Source of the DNA: Aquimarina macrocephali JAMB N27
GTDB lineage: Bacteria > Bacteroidota > Bacteroidia > Flavobacteriales > Flavobacteriaceae
Direction of reading: 5' to 3'
DNA: 64,000 nt
NCBI RefSeq assembly: GCF_000520995.1
Contig: NZ_JACA01000022.1
Location: 1-64,000 of the forward strand
Shown: one piece after another, positions 25,486 to 33,194 of the stretch
How positions within the stretch are numbered: the first letter of the stretch is position 1
How the letters are laid out: the number at the start of each line of letters is the position of its first letter
Translations under genes and position numbers: made by a program
Notes under the pieces: model-generated
What the model saw: the letters and a program-made list of their open reading frames with translations, nothing else
Databases searched by the model: none
Told to the model about the DNA's origin: nothing

Positions 25486-26238
25486 ATCATTCATCACTTT
25501 TAATGTAAAATCCACATCCAACAAACTTTTAATCATAATCATATTTTTAAAAAATCCAGTTTTAATTTTCATTGTTTGATCTAAATATTTTGTAAAATCA
25601 TTCTTATCGAATATACTAACTGGAAAACCAAAAACGTGACCTAAAAATTCAATTTCATCGAAATAATCATCTAAAAAAAGATATTTCATTCGGTCAAAAA
25701 ATAGAATAGGAGTTTCTGCCTCCCTTTTAAATAACATCATTATTCCAATTAATCTTTCAAAGTAAAACACGGGTAAATCTCCTTTGCCAAATCGAGCAAA
25801 ATCTCTAATAACATCATATTTACTATCATATCCAAGGCCTTTTTGCCGGTTTAACTCCTCCAAATACATCTTATATAGTCCTCTCTTAAAATTTTGACAT
25901 AATCGTTGTTGAAATTGTGAATCAAATCTAAATGACTCTTTTACAACTAACCTTTTCTTACCCTTTCGTTCTTTTATTTCAAAAAATCTAGATTTAAATG
26001 CCCCTATCTTTCTTTTCCCATCTTCTGGACATTAAAGCATCTTCCTCGAAATTACAAAGGTTTCTTTTAAAGCTTCTTCTATAGAGTACTTCTCATCTCC
26101 CTTTTCACCAAAAAATTTATTACATTCATCACACACATTATTATTGTATTTCTGTCCACCTAGTGACTTAGGTATTGTATGTGCTTTCTTTTTAAAAGTT
26201 ACTTCTATTTCTGTTTTAAAGCACCATAGACATTTCAT
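25483..26238 (-). pseudogene. HNH endonuclease interrupted by an in-frame TAA (motif array)
   Basis: From ATG 26238 the frame reads MKCLWCFKTEIEVTF, HTIPKSLGGQKYNN, VCDECNKFFG: a C-x2-C...H...C-x2-C-N HNH nuclease head. It continues to KETFVISRKML and a TAA at 26032-26034. Beyond it the same frame continues without a break as CPEDGKRKIGAFKSRFFEIK and then MYLEELNRQKGLGYD to ND at 25483. Intact relatives that I know have this KxxFKSxFF region joined to the HNH head, so one nonsense change has split a 250-residue gene. Confidence 0.75.
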
Positions 26239-26423
26239 CGTTTTATTGAACTTTTAATTATTCTAACACTTCTTACGTTATCCTTTTCTTCTCTTACAGT
26301 TCGCAATGCCCATTCATCATTAGGAGTACCATGCACCAAGTTCATCTTATAATCTTTAGTTTCTACTGTTTCATAATTATAAGTTATTTCACATCTAACG
26401 GTACGTTCCTTTAATTTGCTCAT
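26235..26423 (-). CDS. Hypothetical small protein (motif array)
   Basis: Sixty-two residues, MSKLKERTVRCEITYNYETV, predicted mostly beta. The last seven codons are the boundary motif itself, read as KSSIKR and a TGA that overlaps the ATG of the next gene (ATGA overlap at 26235-26238). No family recognised. Confidence 0.55.
   Translation of the reverse strand: MSKLKERTVRCEITYNYETVETKDYKMNLVHGTPNDEWALRTVREEKDNVRSVRIIKSSIKR
26239..26255 (-). repeat. Array boundary motif, copy 10
   Basis: Minus-strand AAAAGTTCAATAAAACG then ATGA. Here the motif is coding in the upstream gene in a frame different from other copies, showing that its conservation is at nucleotide level. Confidence 0.8.
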
Positions 26424-26457
26424 CGGTTTATTTTTTGAATTGTTTTATTGAACTTTA
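26424..26457 (-). repeat. Array boundary motif, copy 11 (doubled)
   Basis: Minus strand: AAAGTTCAATAAAAC, followed at once by AATTCAAAAAATAAACCG before ATG. This looks like one motif and a second degenerate one in tandem. Confidence 0.7.
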
Positions 26458-26570
26458 GTGTAAATTAAATACCCTACAAATAAAAGTAGAATCAGAATTG
26501 CAAGTATTACTGATAACCTTTTATTGTTTTTAATTATCTCTGCAATTAAATCAAGTAGCGTTTCAATCAT
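26445..26570 (-). CDS. Single-pass membrane mini-protein (motif array)
   Basis: Forty-one residues, MIETLLDLIAEIIKNN, then one hydrophobic helix LSVILAILILLLFVGYLIY and the tail TKVQ encoded by the boundary motif. A motif lies directly before the ATG at 26570. The size and topology recall holin- or toxin-like peptides but there is no direct evidence. Confidence 0.5.
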   Translation of the reverse strand: MIETLLDLIAEIIKNNKRLSVILAILILLLFVGYLIYTKVQ

Positions 26571-26587
26571 CGTTTTATTGAACTTTT
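26571..26587 (-). repeat. Array boundary motif, copy 12
   Basis: Minus-strand AAAAGTTCAATAAAACG directly before ATG. It encodes the Lys-Val-Gln-stop end of the upstream gene. Confidence 0.8.
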
Positions 26588-26751
26588 GGTTTTAAAAAAA
26601 TTAGAGCGAATCCTAATATAAACATAATAGGTCCCGAGATTAATAACAGGTATAATCCAGGCCAGTGAAGTATTTTAAAAAGTACTCCTAAGCAAAATAA
26701 TAGTGCTCCCAGAATGATCAACAATATTCCTACAATTCTTAATTTCCTCAT
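26575..26751 (-). CDS. Two-helix membrane protein, GldL-like start (motif array)
   Basis: Fifty-eight residues with helices at about 6-25 and 34-53 and the linker LFKILHWPG, a sequence also typical of the N-terminal membrane part of gliding-motility protein GldL. It lacks the large periplasmic domain of GldL and ends in KPKVQ within the next motif. The similarity may only reflect a common two-helix hairpin. Confidence 0.5.
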   Translation of the reverse strand: MRKLRIVGILLIILGALLFCLGVLFKILHWPGLYLLLISGPIMFILGFALIFLKPKVQ

Positions 26752-26768
26752 CATTTATTTGAATTTTT
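26752..26768 (-). repeat. Array boundary motif, copy 13
   Basis: Minus-strand TTAAAAATTCAAATAAATG then ATG; a degenerate hybrid form that overlaps two possible start codons. Confidence 0.65.
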
Positions 26769-26793
26769 AATTTAGGAAAAAGTATTAATACCT

Positions 26794-27055
26794 CTATTCA
26801 AATATTTCTAATTGTTTCATTTGAGCAATCACATTAGCATTAGAGCATAACTCTATTAATTTTGCATTTAACTTTTTGGTGTATTCAAATGATGCTAATC
26901 CTTTTTTGATGAGTTCCAAGTCTGTAACAATCTCTCCCATCTTCAAAATTATATCCTGGTTTTTAAGGGTTTTCTCTTCCGGAGTTCCTATACGTTGGAG
27001 GTGATCCACCTCCAACTCGTTTGTATAATTCTATATGATATTCAGTAATAGTCAT
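26794..27055 (-). pseudogene. Hypothetical helical protein with a frameshift at a hairpin (motif array)
   Basis: The ATG behind the motif (27055) begins MTITEYHIELYKR and soon loses the frame, reaching a stop after 30 codons. In the +1 frame the coding sense resumes as LQRIGTPEEKTLKNQD, MGEIVTDLELIKKGLASFEY and ends QMKQLEIFE at 26794. The shift occurs at a perfect 10-bp hairpin (26994-27016). No family recognised. Programmed frameshifting is conceivable but damage is more likely given the neighbours. Confidence 0.5.
26994..27016. repeat. Perfect 10-bp hairpin at the frameshift point
   Basis: GTTGGAGGTG, ATC, CACCTCCAAC: an unusually GC-rich perfect stem inside a very AT-rich gene, exactly where the reading frame changes. 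Confidence 0.85.
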
Positions 27056-27072
27056 AGTTTATTTAGACTTTA
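27056..27072 (-). repeat. Array boundary motif, copy 14
   Basis: Minus-strand TTAAAGTCTAAATAAACT then ATG (B form with CT for CG). Confidence 0.75.
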
Positions 27073-27125
27073 ATTTGTTTTTAGTTCTTCCATTTTCAGG
27101 TTGGGTAGTCACCCATTATTACACA

Positions 27126-27551
27126 TTACTCATATCTTTTAATTCTTCTTAAATCCAAGGTTTTCCAATCCCCTTTATTGTAATCTAATTCTACATAGAA
27201 TAAATCTTTCCAACTATAAGTACAACCGCGCTCAACATCTTTATAAGGAACACATCTCTGACTATGATACTTTCCAACCATTTCAATCACGTAGGTCTTG
27301 AATTCACTTATTTCTACTTTAACTTTAGTTATTGGTGGAAAATCAATACCAGGATTAGTTGAAGATATATATCTAATATCCTTTTTGTCTTCAGAATAAA
27401 CTTTTCTAATAACTCTTTGAGCTTCTATTATTGCATTTTTTCTGTTTTCGGGACTATTAATTCTATAATCCCTAATTTTAATAAAAACTAGGGTAATTAT
27501 TATTCCTAAAACAACTCCTATTGTTAAATATTTATATTTTGACTGGATCAT
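27126..27551 (-). CDS. Membrane-anchored hypothetical protein (motif array)
   Basis: One hundred and forty-one residues: one N-terminal helix (YLTIGVVLGIIITLVFIKI) and a soluble domain with EAQRVIRKVYSEDK, YKDVERGCTYSWKDLFYVEL and a basic end (LRRIKRYE). No family recognised. The ATG at 27551 abuts an A-form motif. Confidence 0.6.
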   Translation of the reverse strand: MIQSKYKYLTIGVVLGIIITLVFIKIRDYRINSPENRKNAIIEAQRVIRKVYSEDKKDIRYISSTNPGIDFPPITKVKVEISEFKTYVIEMVGKYHSQRCVPYKDVERGCTYSWKDLFYVELDYNKGDWKTLDLRRIKRYE

Positions 27552-27568
27552 CGTTTTATTGAACTTTT
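27552..27568 (-). repeat. Array boundary motif, copy 15
   Basis: Minus-strand AAAAGTTCAATAAAACG directly before ATG; pure A form, 7 bases after the stop of the beta-solenoid gene. Confidence 0.8.
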
Positions 27569-27575
27569 TTGTTTT

Positions 27576-29287
27576 TTATCCCTTTCCATACTTTCTAAAA
27601 GCAGCAATTGTTTGGTATATTCCGTAGGCGACGAAGATTCTGGAAATCCATATAATAAGACTTAAGTTCCAAGTCTTTTCTACTTTAGAATATTTTTCTA
27701 ATTCTAACTTTGGAAAAGAACTAATAAAAATAATGTAATCACCAAAGAAACTAGAGTAAATTCCTACTTCTCCAAGGGCATACATATATCCATAAAAACA
27801 TATTAAAGCTATTGAAAGTGTAAACAAAATTCCTTGAACCCAATTGCGTCCATGATTATTAGAAATCCAGTTTAAAAACAATAAAAGCTTGTCAAAACCA
27901 AATCTCTTATTTCGAAGTAAATATCTATATTCAAGGGACTGGTATTTGTTAGCAGTATCAATATCTCCTTTATTTTTAGCAGATTTTTTTAATTGATTAT
28001 ATACATTTTTAAGATTAGCACTGGATAAAGATTTATTTTTAGTGCCATAACCCATCTTTGGGCTTGAACTATATGACCTAATTTTAAATGGATAATTTGA
28101 GAAATTAATCTTTTCTAAATTACTATCACTTATTACAATTTCATCAAATATTCTAAAATCAGTATTTAAAAATTCCAATTTACCTACTGACGAATTTTGT
28201 ACAGTAAAGTACCCTCCTGCTATAATATTAGAAAAGGAAACACTTCCATTATTTTGAAAATCAGAAAAATAAATACTATAGACCTTTATATCTTTAAAAT
28301 AGATGTTCCCCAGATTAACACCACTTATACTAATATCTGCATAAGTGTCCTGAATAATTATAACCCCTTGATTAGTGCCATCTAAACCTAACAGAATACA
28401 ATCACCTTTATAATCATCCTCTGTAATTTTTGAATTAAAACGAAAAAGTTTCTTAAAGTTATTATTTGACAAACTAATTGATTCTATTTTTAGTATGTCA
28501 ACGGAAACATTAGGCTCAAAACTACAAGAATGGAAATTAATATCTTTTATCTCAAGATCTGTCGGTGTATTCTTTAAAATATCATACCCATTAACCCATA
28601 TCAAACCATTAAATGAACTTCTATAAAAGTTTATATATTCAAAATCTCCGTCTTTTATATCTATACGCCCTTTAAATAGTGAAGATTCCATATTTAGATA
28701 CTCAACCTTTAATCTTTCCTTAATGAGGATAGAATTGTCAAAAGTACCTATGAAATTGATTGATTTATACACACCACCATCAATTATTAATGGAGAAAAA
28801 AGGGACAATACCTTAATACTTAATTCTTCAATTTTATTATTTCTAAAATGGATTTCACGTTTATATTGAGAATATTCACAATTAACATCTTTAAGAACAC
28901 ACTTTTTTATTTCCAGTTTATCACTAATTATTCTGTTATAATCTCCATTGACGTATAGTTCTTTTCCAACAAAACTACTCAAAGAAAGGAAGCTACTTTT
29001 GTTTGAAATTAATTTAAATAAGTTTTCTTTAAACCGACAAGAATTAAAAGTAATTACGTAAAATTCACAGTTTTTTATTTCAGAATACGCCTCAAAATCA
29101 CATTCGTAAAAATATAGCTTTTCTTTGCTTGTAATATTATCTAAAACTAATGGCATTTAAATATACAATTCCTAAAACTGATTTCACTTTCAATAACCTT
29201 ATCTCTTTCAATAAAATAACTGTGAAATGTTTCATTTTCAAAAACTGTATTTGTTTCTAAAAAATTACTTGATTTTACTTCTACCAT
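27576..29287 (-). pseudogene. Beta-solenoid protein with C-terminal membrane domain, apparently frameshifted near its start
   Basis: From ATG 29156 a 526-residue frame shows a long right-handed solenoid of short irregular repeats (for example FYECDFEAY, INFYRSSFNGLIWV, LEFLNTDFRIFDEI) up to about 355, then a linker (RYLLRNKRFGFDKLL) and two or three C-terminal transmembrane helices (GILFTLSIALICFYGYMYAL, IIWISRIFVAYGIY). The boundary motif, however, points to the ATG at 29287, whose 46-residue frame ends in EISFRNCIFKCH with a TAG at 29147, a repeat unit that would continue naturally into the downstream frame. A single-base shift therefore seems to split the gene, although reinitiation at 29156 could still yield a nearly full product. 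A membrane effector or pore role is possible but unproven. Confidence 0.6.
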
Positions 29288-29293
29288 AGTTAT

Positions 29294-29308
29294 CGTTTAT
29301 TTAGACTA
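29294..29308 (-). repeat. Array boundary motif, copy 16
   Basis: Minus-strand TAGTCTAAATAAACGATAAC, B form, 6 bases before the ATG at 29287. Confidence 0.7.
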
Positions 29309-29356
29309 TTGGATTAGCAAATGAACTTATTTTATTATTTAGATCTTATCAGTATA

Positions 29357-29722
29357 TTAAACTTTAGTTGATTTAAGTTTTATTTCTGGCCTTAATTCAA
29401 ACTTATAATATTTGTTTGAAGGAATTCCTGTCATTGGCCCAAAATGAGGTTTATTGTAATTAATCTCAAAATGATTATAAAACTCGATATTTTCTTTTTC
29501 TATCTTCTTTAATTCACTTAAAATAAGTTCAATTATCTCAGTTGAATAATTCTCTATTTGATTGCTAGTCAATGGGACGTCTTCAGGATAACATTCTGCA
29601 CGTAAAACAGTTTTATCGTTACCAAATTCTATATTTTTAATCATTTTGGGGTCTGATAAGTATTTTAACTTGCATTTTATTTTTCCAGAAATATTAAATT
29701 CTTTTTCTATCATAATGATCAT
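29357..29722 (-). CDS. Hypothetical protein (motif array)
   Basis: One hundred and twenty-one residues, starting MIIMIEKEFNISGKIKCKLK. It is strand-rich at first, then helical (IIELILSELKKIEKEN), ending FELRPEIKLKSTKV. The ending resembles other array genes that finish in TKV or KVQ through motif-derived codons. No family recognised. The next gene upstream stops inside the motif before it. Confidence 0.55.
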   Translation of the reverse strand: MIIMIEKEFNISGKIKCKLKYLSDPKMIKNIEFGNDKTVLRAECYPEDVPLTSNQIENYSTEIIELILSELKKIEKENIEFYNHFEINYNKPHFGPMTGIPSNKYYKFELRPEIKLKSTKV

Positions 29723-29736
29723 TTATTTAGACTTTT
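29720..29736 (-). repeat. Array boundary motif, copy 17
   Basis: Minus-strand AAAAAGTCTAAATAAATG, where the final ATG is the start codon itself. It encodes the Lys-Lys-Ser-Lys-stop end of the upstream protein. Confidence 0.8.
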
Positions 29737-29959
29737 TATATTCGAATATTTCTCTTTGGATATTTGTCAAAGCAAGAATCATATCTTCTAAATCTTCTTC
29801 ATTTAACTGTATATCAATAGAGTTTCTTGTATTATGATTTTCATAGTCTTCTTGCCTAAAAATTGAGATAGTAAGGGTATTCGCCTCACTATTCAATTCT
29901 ACATTATCTGCATCAAAATTGATTTTATCTCTGTTATTAAATTTATATAGCATAATCAA
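29723..29959 (-). CDS. Hypothetical acidic small protein, first gene of the array
   Basis: Seventy-eight residues, MIMLYKFNNRDKINFDADNV, with an acidic helix (QLNEEDLEDMILALTNIQRE) near the C-terminus and the tail KKSK. No family recognised. Unlike its downstream neighbours it has no boundary motif before its start, consistent with being the promoter-proximal gene. Confidence 0.55.
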   Translation of the reverse strand: MIMLYKFNNRDKINFDADNVELNSEANTLTISIFRQEDYENHNTRNSIDIQLNEEDLEDMILALTNIQREIFEYKKSK

Positions 29960-30343
29960 AATGTCAATGCCTTTTTAGTATTCCAAACCGATATTGGATG
30001 GTTTTTTGTAGTTCTCAGTCATATTGTATAATCTATTGATTTTGAACTACTCAATCCGAGTTATCGTGACTCACATAATCCAAGTGATGTTGACCTGTCT
30101 AATCCAGACTAATCTGATCCATTTCATTTAAGGTGTAAAGTTGAGTTATTGAAAGCTGTGTATAAAGAAAAACACGTTACTCCAAAATCACTTAACAGGT
30201 TTTGATATTTAAAACAAAATACGCGGTTTTACCGTAACTCAAACACCCTGTTGTACTTAAAATTGATATTTTACTGGATACGATGATCCAGTTGGTTTCT
30301 ACATCACAGGTTTGTATGTGTGTAAGATCACCAAGATTTAGAA
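29960..30343. other. Array upstream region with possible IS-end repeats
   Basis: Contains three short AATCC-type repeats (about 30052, 30077, 30100) with CTAATCCAGACTAATCTGATCC, reminiscent of the terminal repeats at 24829-24893, so another insertion-sequence end may lie here. No gene seen. The array promoter should be in this stretch but no clear -7 box is visible. Confidence 0.35.
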
Positions 30344-31192
30344 TTACCTCCTAGGGTACGCTGCATTGGTTCCTTGAATGTCTAACGGAGATATAGTCCT
30401 CTGAGCTCCGGTATAGGTTCTGCCATTACGTAGCGTAATTGTTGGTTTACCATTTTTAGAAAAACCATAGGCATGATACATCATTATACTTTTGATGTCA
30501 AATTTACTGGTTAATCTTCTTGAATTATTAGATTTTCTGAAGTTACCTGCCTTACCACTCTGGATGTTTTCCCATTTTATAATAACATGGTTGTCTCTGT
30601 CTGGTCTTGTTTGTTCGTGAACAAAACCAAGCGTATGACCTAATTCATGGGCAACAAGGCTGGCACTGGCATTTCGGCCTAATCTAAGACTTCCTCTATT
30701 ACCGTTTACTCCAAGTGATGCAGAACCGCAACCCGAACATACAGCTGTAGATTGTCTGATCGTTACATAATAAGACTCATTGGTTCTTTGTTTAAATCTT
30801 ATATTAGTTTTTCTACTCCATCTGTTCATGGCCGTTCGTATATTAGTACGTAATCTACTATTTAAATTACTACTTAGGACATAAATAACAGTGTTGTTTG
30901 GCCATTTTCTAGCAGGTCCATATATTGCTAGCTTTTGATCAATATCTTGAGGAGTGTCTGATACATGTTCTTCAGAAAGAATAATATCATCATTGTAAAG
31001 GTATTCTCCGTTACCCATTTCTTCAACAGTAACTAAATCTCCATCAAAATACTTTTCAATTAATTTTTCGTTGGATGCTGTTGCGTTTTCAGTTACACTT
31101 TCTTCTACGTCCTCTTTTTGACAAGAGGCAAAAAGTAATACTGTACCCAGTGCCAGAGTTTTAAATGCTCTGAATTTTTTTTTTGTGTTCAT
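30344..31192 (-). CDS. Astacin-family zinc metalloprotease lipoprotein
   Basis: A 282-residue secreted M12A protease. The zinc signature is H182-E183-L-G-H186-T-L-G-F-V-H192-E193-Q-T-R-P-D-R, with the Met-turn in SIMMYHAYGFS (M238). The lipobox is LLFASC with Cys24, followed by an acidic stretch; residues 25-95 form a pro-region. Comparable in layout to flavastacin-type enzymes. A single-gene unit with a TATATTTG -7 box upstream. All metal ligands are present, so it is probably active. Confidence 0.92.
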   Translation of the reverse strand: MNTKKKFRAFKTLALGTVLLFASCQKEDVEESVTENATASNEKLIEKYFDGDLVTVEEMGNGEYLYNDDIILSEEHVSDTPQDIDQKLAIYGPARKWPNNTVIYVLSSNLNSRLRTNIRTAMNRWSRKTNIRFKQRTNESYYVTIRQSTAVCSGCGSASLGVNGNRGSLRLGRNASASLVAHELGHTLGFVHEQTRPDRDNHVIIKWENIQSGKAGNFRKSNNSRRLTSKFDIKSIMMYHAYGFSKNGKPTITLRNGRTYTGAQRTISPLDIQGTNAAYPRR

Positions 31193-31234
31193 AATTGTGT
31201 GAAATTAAGTTTGTGTTAAAAAATTAATAATACT

Positions 31235-31242
31235 CAAATATA
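31235..31242 (-). promoter_or_regulatory. -7 box of the astacin gene
   Basis: TATATTTG on the minus strand, 43 bases upstream of the ATG at 31192, matching TAnnTTTG. No good -33 TTG at the ideal distance. Confidence 0.55.
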
Positions 31243-31515
31243 AAATCAACAATTACAAAGATTAAACTCTCTTATGCTAATCGACGGTTTCATTGCGTAA
31301 AGTGTTGTTATTTAACTATAAAGGGGTAAAATGTGTAGCATAAATAATTTATTATTAATGTTATGATAATGTTAAGCTGGTTGTATGACAGATAAAACTG
31401 ATATACATAAAATTACCTTATCCATTATTTATGTTGTTTTGGGAATTCAAAAATCTATTTGATACAGGTGCAATGGTATAGTAGGATTCAGCTTATAATC
31501 AGTGATAAGTAATAC

Positions 31516-32655
31516 CTATTCTACATTTTTTGAAGCATTGATCATATTAATACTCAGTACTGTTCTAAATCCTAGATGCTCTAGTGAAGAGTCTGTGCTA
31601 GTAGCCATTCGGGCACTATTACGATAACTAGCACAATAAGAATCACTACATAAAAAAGAACCGCCTTTTATTACCTTTTCTCGCAAAGCAGGATTATTAG
31701 GATTATAAGGTTTTACAGCGCCCTTAGGATTATGAATCAAACCTTGTTGCTTTAATTGGTTGTAATAAGTTGTATTGTACCAATCTTGTGTCCATTCCCA
31801 AACGTTTCCGGCCATGTCATATAGGTTATACGAATTGGGTGGATAAGAGCGAACCGGAGCTTTATTTTCAAAACCGTCTGTTTTGGTGTTTTCTAGAGGA
31901 AACTCTCCTTCCCACGTATTGGCATGATTACTTAAGTTTTGTATATCATTTCCCCAGAAAAAAATAGTGTTTTTTTCTTTCCCTCTGGATGCATATTCCC
32001 ATTCTGCCTCAGTAGGTAGTCTTCTACCTGCCCAGGTGCAATATGCAATAGCATCTTCATAAGCAATATGTACAACTGGATACTTGTCTTTTCCTTCAAT
32101 AGAACTTTCAGGGCCTAAAGGATGTTTCCAGTTAGCTCCGATTTTCCATAACCACCATTGAGAATAGTCAAAAAGATTAGGAACACTCTCTTTAGTTTTT
32201 TTAAAAATTAACGATCCGGGTTGTAATATAGAGTCATGGGGTTTGGGAGCATTGGGGGGTAATTGTTTTTTCATTTCTTCCCAAACAATTTCTCGCTCTG
32301 CTACTGTTATATATTTAGTGGCGTCAATAAATTTTTTAAACTGTGCATTTGTAACTTCTGTTATGTCCATAAAAAAACCATCTACAGAAACAGGGTGAGC
32401 AGGAGTCTCATGTTTCATGATTATACGATCATTTTTTACAGCTCCTTGATTGAAGCTTCCTCCGGGAATCCAAACCATTCCTTCTGGTATTGTTATTCCT
32501 TCTGGTACATCCTTAATGATTTGTGTCTGTTGTGTAGTTGAAGTTTTTTCAACTTTTTTGAGCTCTTGTTCTTTTTTACAACTTGTAATTATTGCTAAAA
32601 AGATAAGTAATAGTGTCTCTTTTCTATATCTTTTGCAGTATTTGTCTTTATTCAT
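31516..32655 (-). CDS. Formylglycine-generating-enzyme-like lipoprotein (SUMF1 family)
   Basis: A 379-residue lipoprotein (lipobox AIITSC) with a full SUMF1/FGE domain: GMVWIPGGSFNQGA, FFMDITEVTNAQFKKFI, RRLPTEAEWEYASRG, YDMAGNVWEWTQDWY, and IKGGSFLCSDSYCASYRN. The last block keeps both Cys residues (336 and 341) that in true formylglycine-generating enzymes bind copper and convert sulfatase Cys to formylglycine. Many bacterial SUMF1 proteins lack these, so this one is likely to be catalytic. No sulfatase gene is in the window. The protein would act in the periplasm or at the outer membrane. Confidence 0.88.
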   Translation of the reverse strand: MNKDKYCKRYRKETLLLIFLAIITSCKKEQELKKVEKTSTTQQTQIIKDVPEGITIPEGMVWIPGGSFNQGAVKNDRIIMKHETPAHPVSVDGFFMDITEVTNAQFKKFIDATKYITVAEREIVWEEMKKQLPPNAPKPHDSILQPGSLIFKKTKESVPNLFDYSQWWLWKIGANWKHPLGPESSIEGKDKYPVVHIAYEDAIAYCTWAGRRLPTEAEWEYASRGKEKNTIFFWGNDIQNLSNHANTWEGEFPLENTKTDGFENKAPVRSYPPNSYNLYDMAGNVWEWTQDWYNTTYYNQLKQQGLIHNPKGAVKPYNPNNPALREKVIKGGSFLCSDSYCASYRNSARMATSTDSSLEHLGFRTVLSINMINASKNVE

Positions 32656-32699
32656 TTAGTAATTGTGTTTTGTATCTAAGTTGTTTCAAGCTGGTTATC

Positions 32700-32707
32700 C
32701 AAATGTA
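32700..32707 (-). promoter_or_regulatory. -7 box of the SUMF1-family gene
   Basis: TACATTTG on the minus strand, about 45 bases before the ATG at 32655. Confidence 0.55.
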
Positions 32708-32874
32708 ATCTTTTTTGGATCATTAAAAGATAAAGTTTTTGGGGTATTCTACAAAACGATAAAAGTTGCTTTTAATCGAAGATCGGTCTTTTAATTAGGC
32801 TGTTTTTTTATTTTTTGAATTGCATAATTATATTTTAGTGTCTAATTCTTAGGGAGTTACTTAAAATATTTCTA

Positions 32875-33096
32875 ATGAAAAAGGAGCTAGATATTTCAGA
32901 GATCCAATTAATCATACGCAATTTAATCGCATTTATAGTGGTAGAAGGCAAAGAGTATGTGAGCGATAAAAAAAAGAAAGCATATGTAGCGGGATATGTA
33001 CAGCTTTTGATAAAAACTATTCATCTAATCGATGATCAGGAAGAACTCTCTATAATAGAAGATATTGCAGAAGATATCTCGACTTGTCTCGAATGA
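32875..33096 (+). CDS. Small hypothetical protein
   Basis: Seventy-three residues, MKKELDISEIQLIIRNLIAF, helical and acidic at the C-terminus (IIEDIAEDISTCLE). No family recognised. It is followed by its own terminator at 33130. Confidence 0.6.
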   Translation: MKKELDISEIQLIIRNLIAFIVVEGKEYVSDKKKKAYVAGYVQLLIKTIHLIDDQEELSIIEDIAEDISTCLE

Positions 33097-33129
33097 AAAA
33101 ACACCACTACTGATTTTACTATGATTGAG

Positions 33130-33169
33130 GAGGGCTTTTTTACTACGTTAAGAAAGCTCTCTTTTTTTT
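33130..33169 (+). terminator. Intrinsic terminator
   Basis: GAGGGCTTT (33130-33138) pairs with AAAGCTCTC (33153-33161, one G-T pair), followed by a run of eight T. Confidence 0.75.
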
Positions 33170-33194
33170 AAAGTAAAAATAACTTTTATATCTT

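Noticed and set aside
25468..26238. Reassignment of TAA to an amino acid in the array genes
   Set aside because: Core genes and most array genes use TAA as the normal stop, and other lesions nearby are frameshifts, so simple decay is the better explanation.
26575..26751. Calling the 58-residue protein a true GldL
   Set aside because: Only the short two-helix region resembles GldL; the large domain needed for the gliding motor and the gldK/M/N neighbours are absent.
14801..29736. CRISPR array as an explanation for the repeated short motif
   Set aside because: The copies are separated by whole genes of different length, lie at start codons, and vary in sequence; no cas gene is present.
14801..29736. 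Integron-type attC sites at the gene boundaries
   Set aside because: attC sites are longer with paired core sites that fold into a hairpin; this motif is about 17-20 bases, not palindromic, and no integron integrase is seen.
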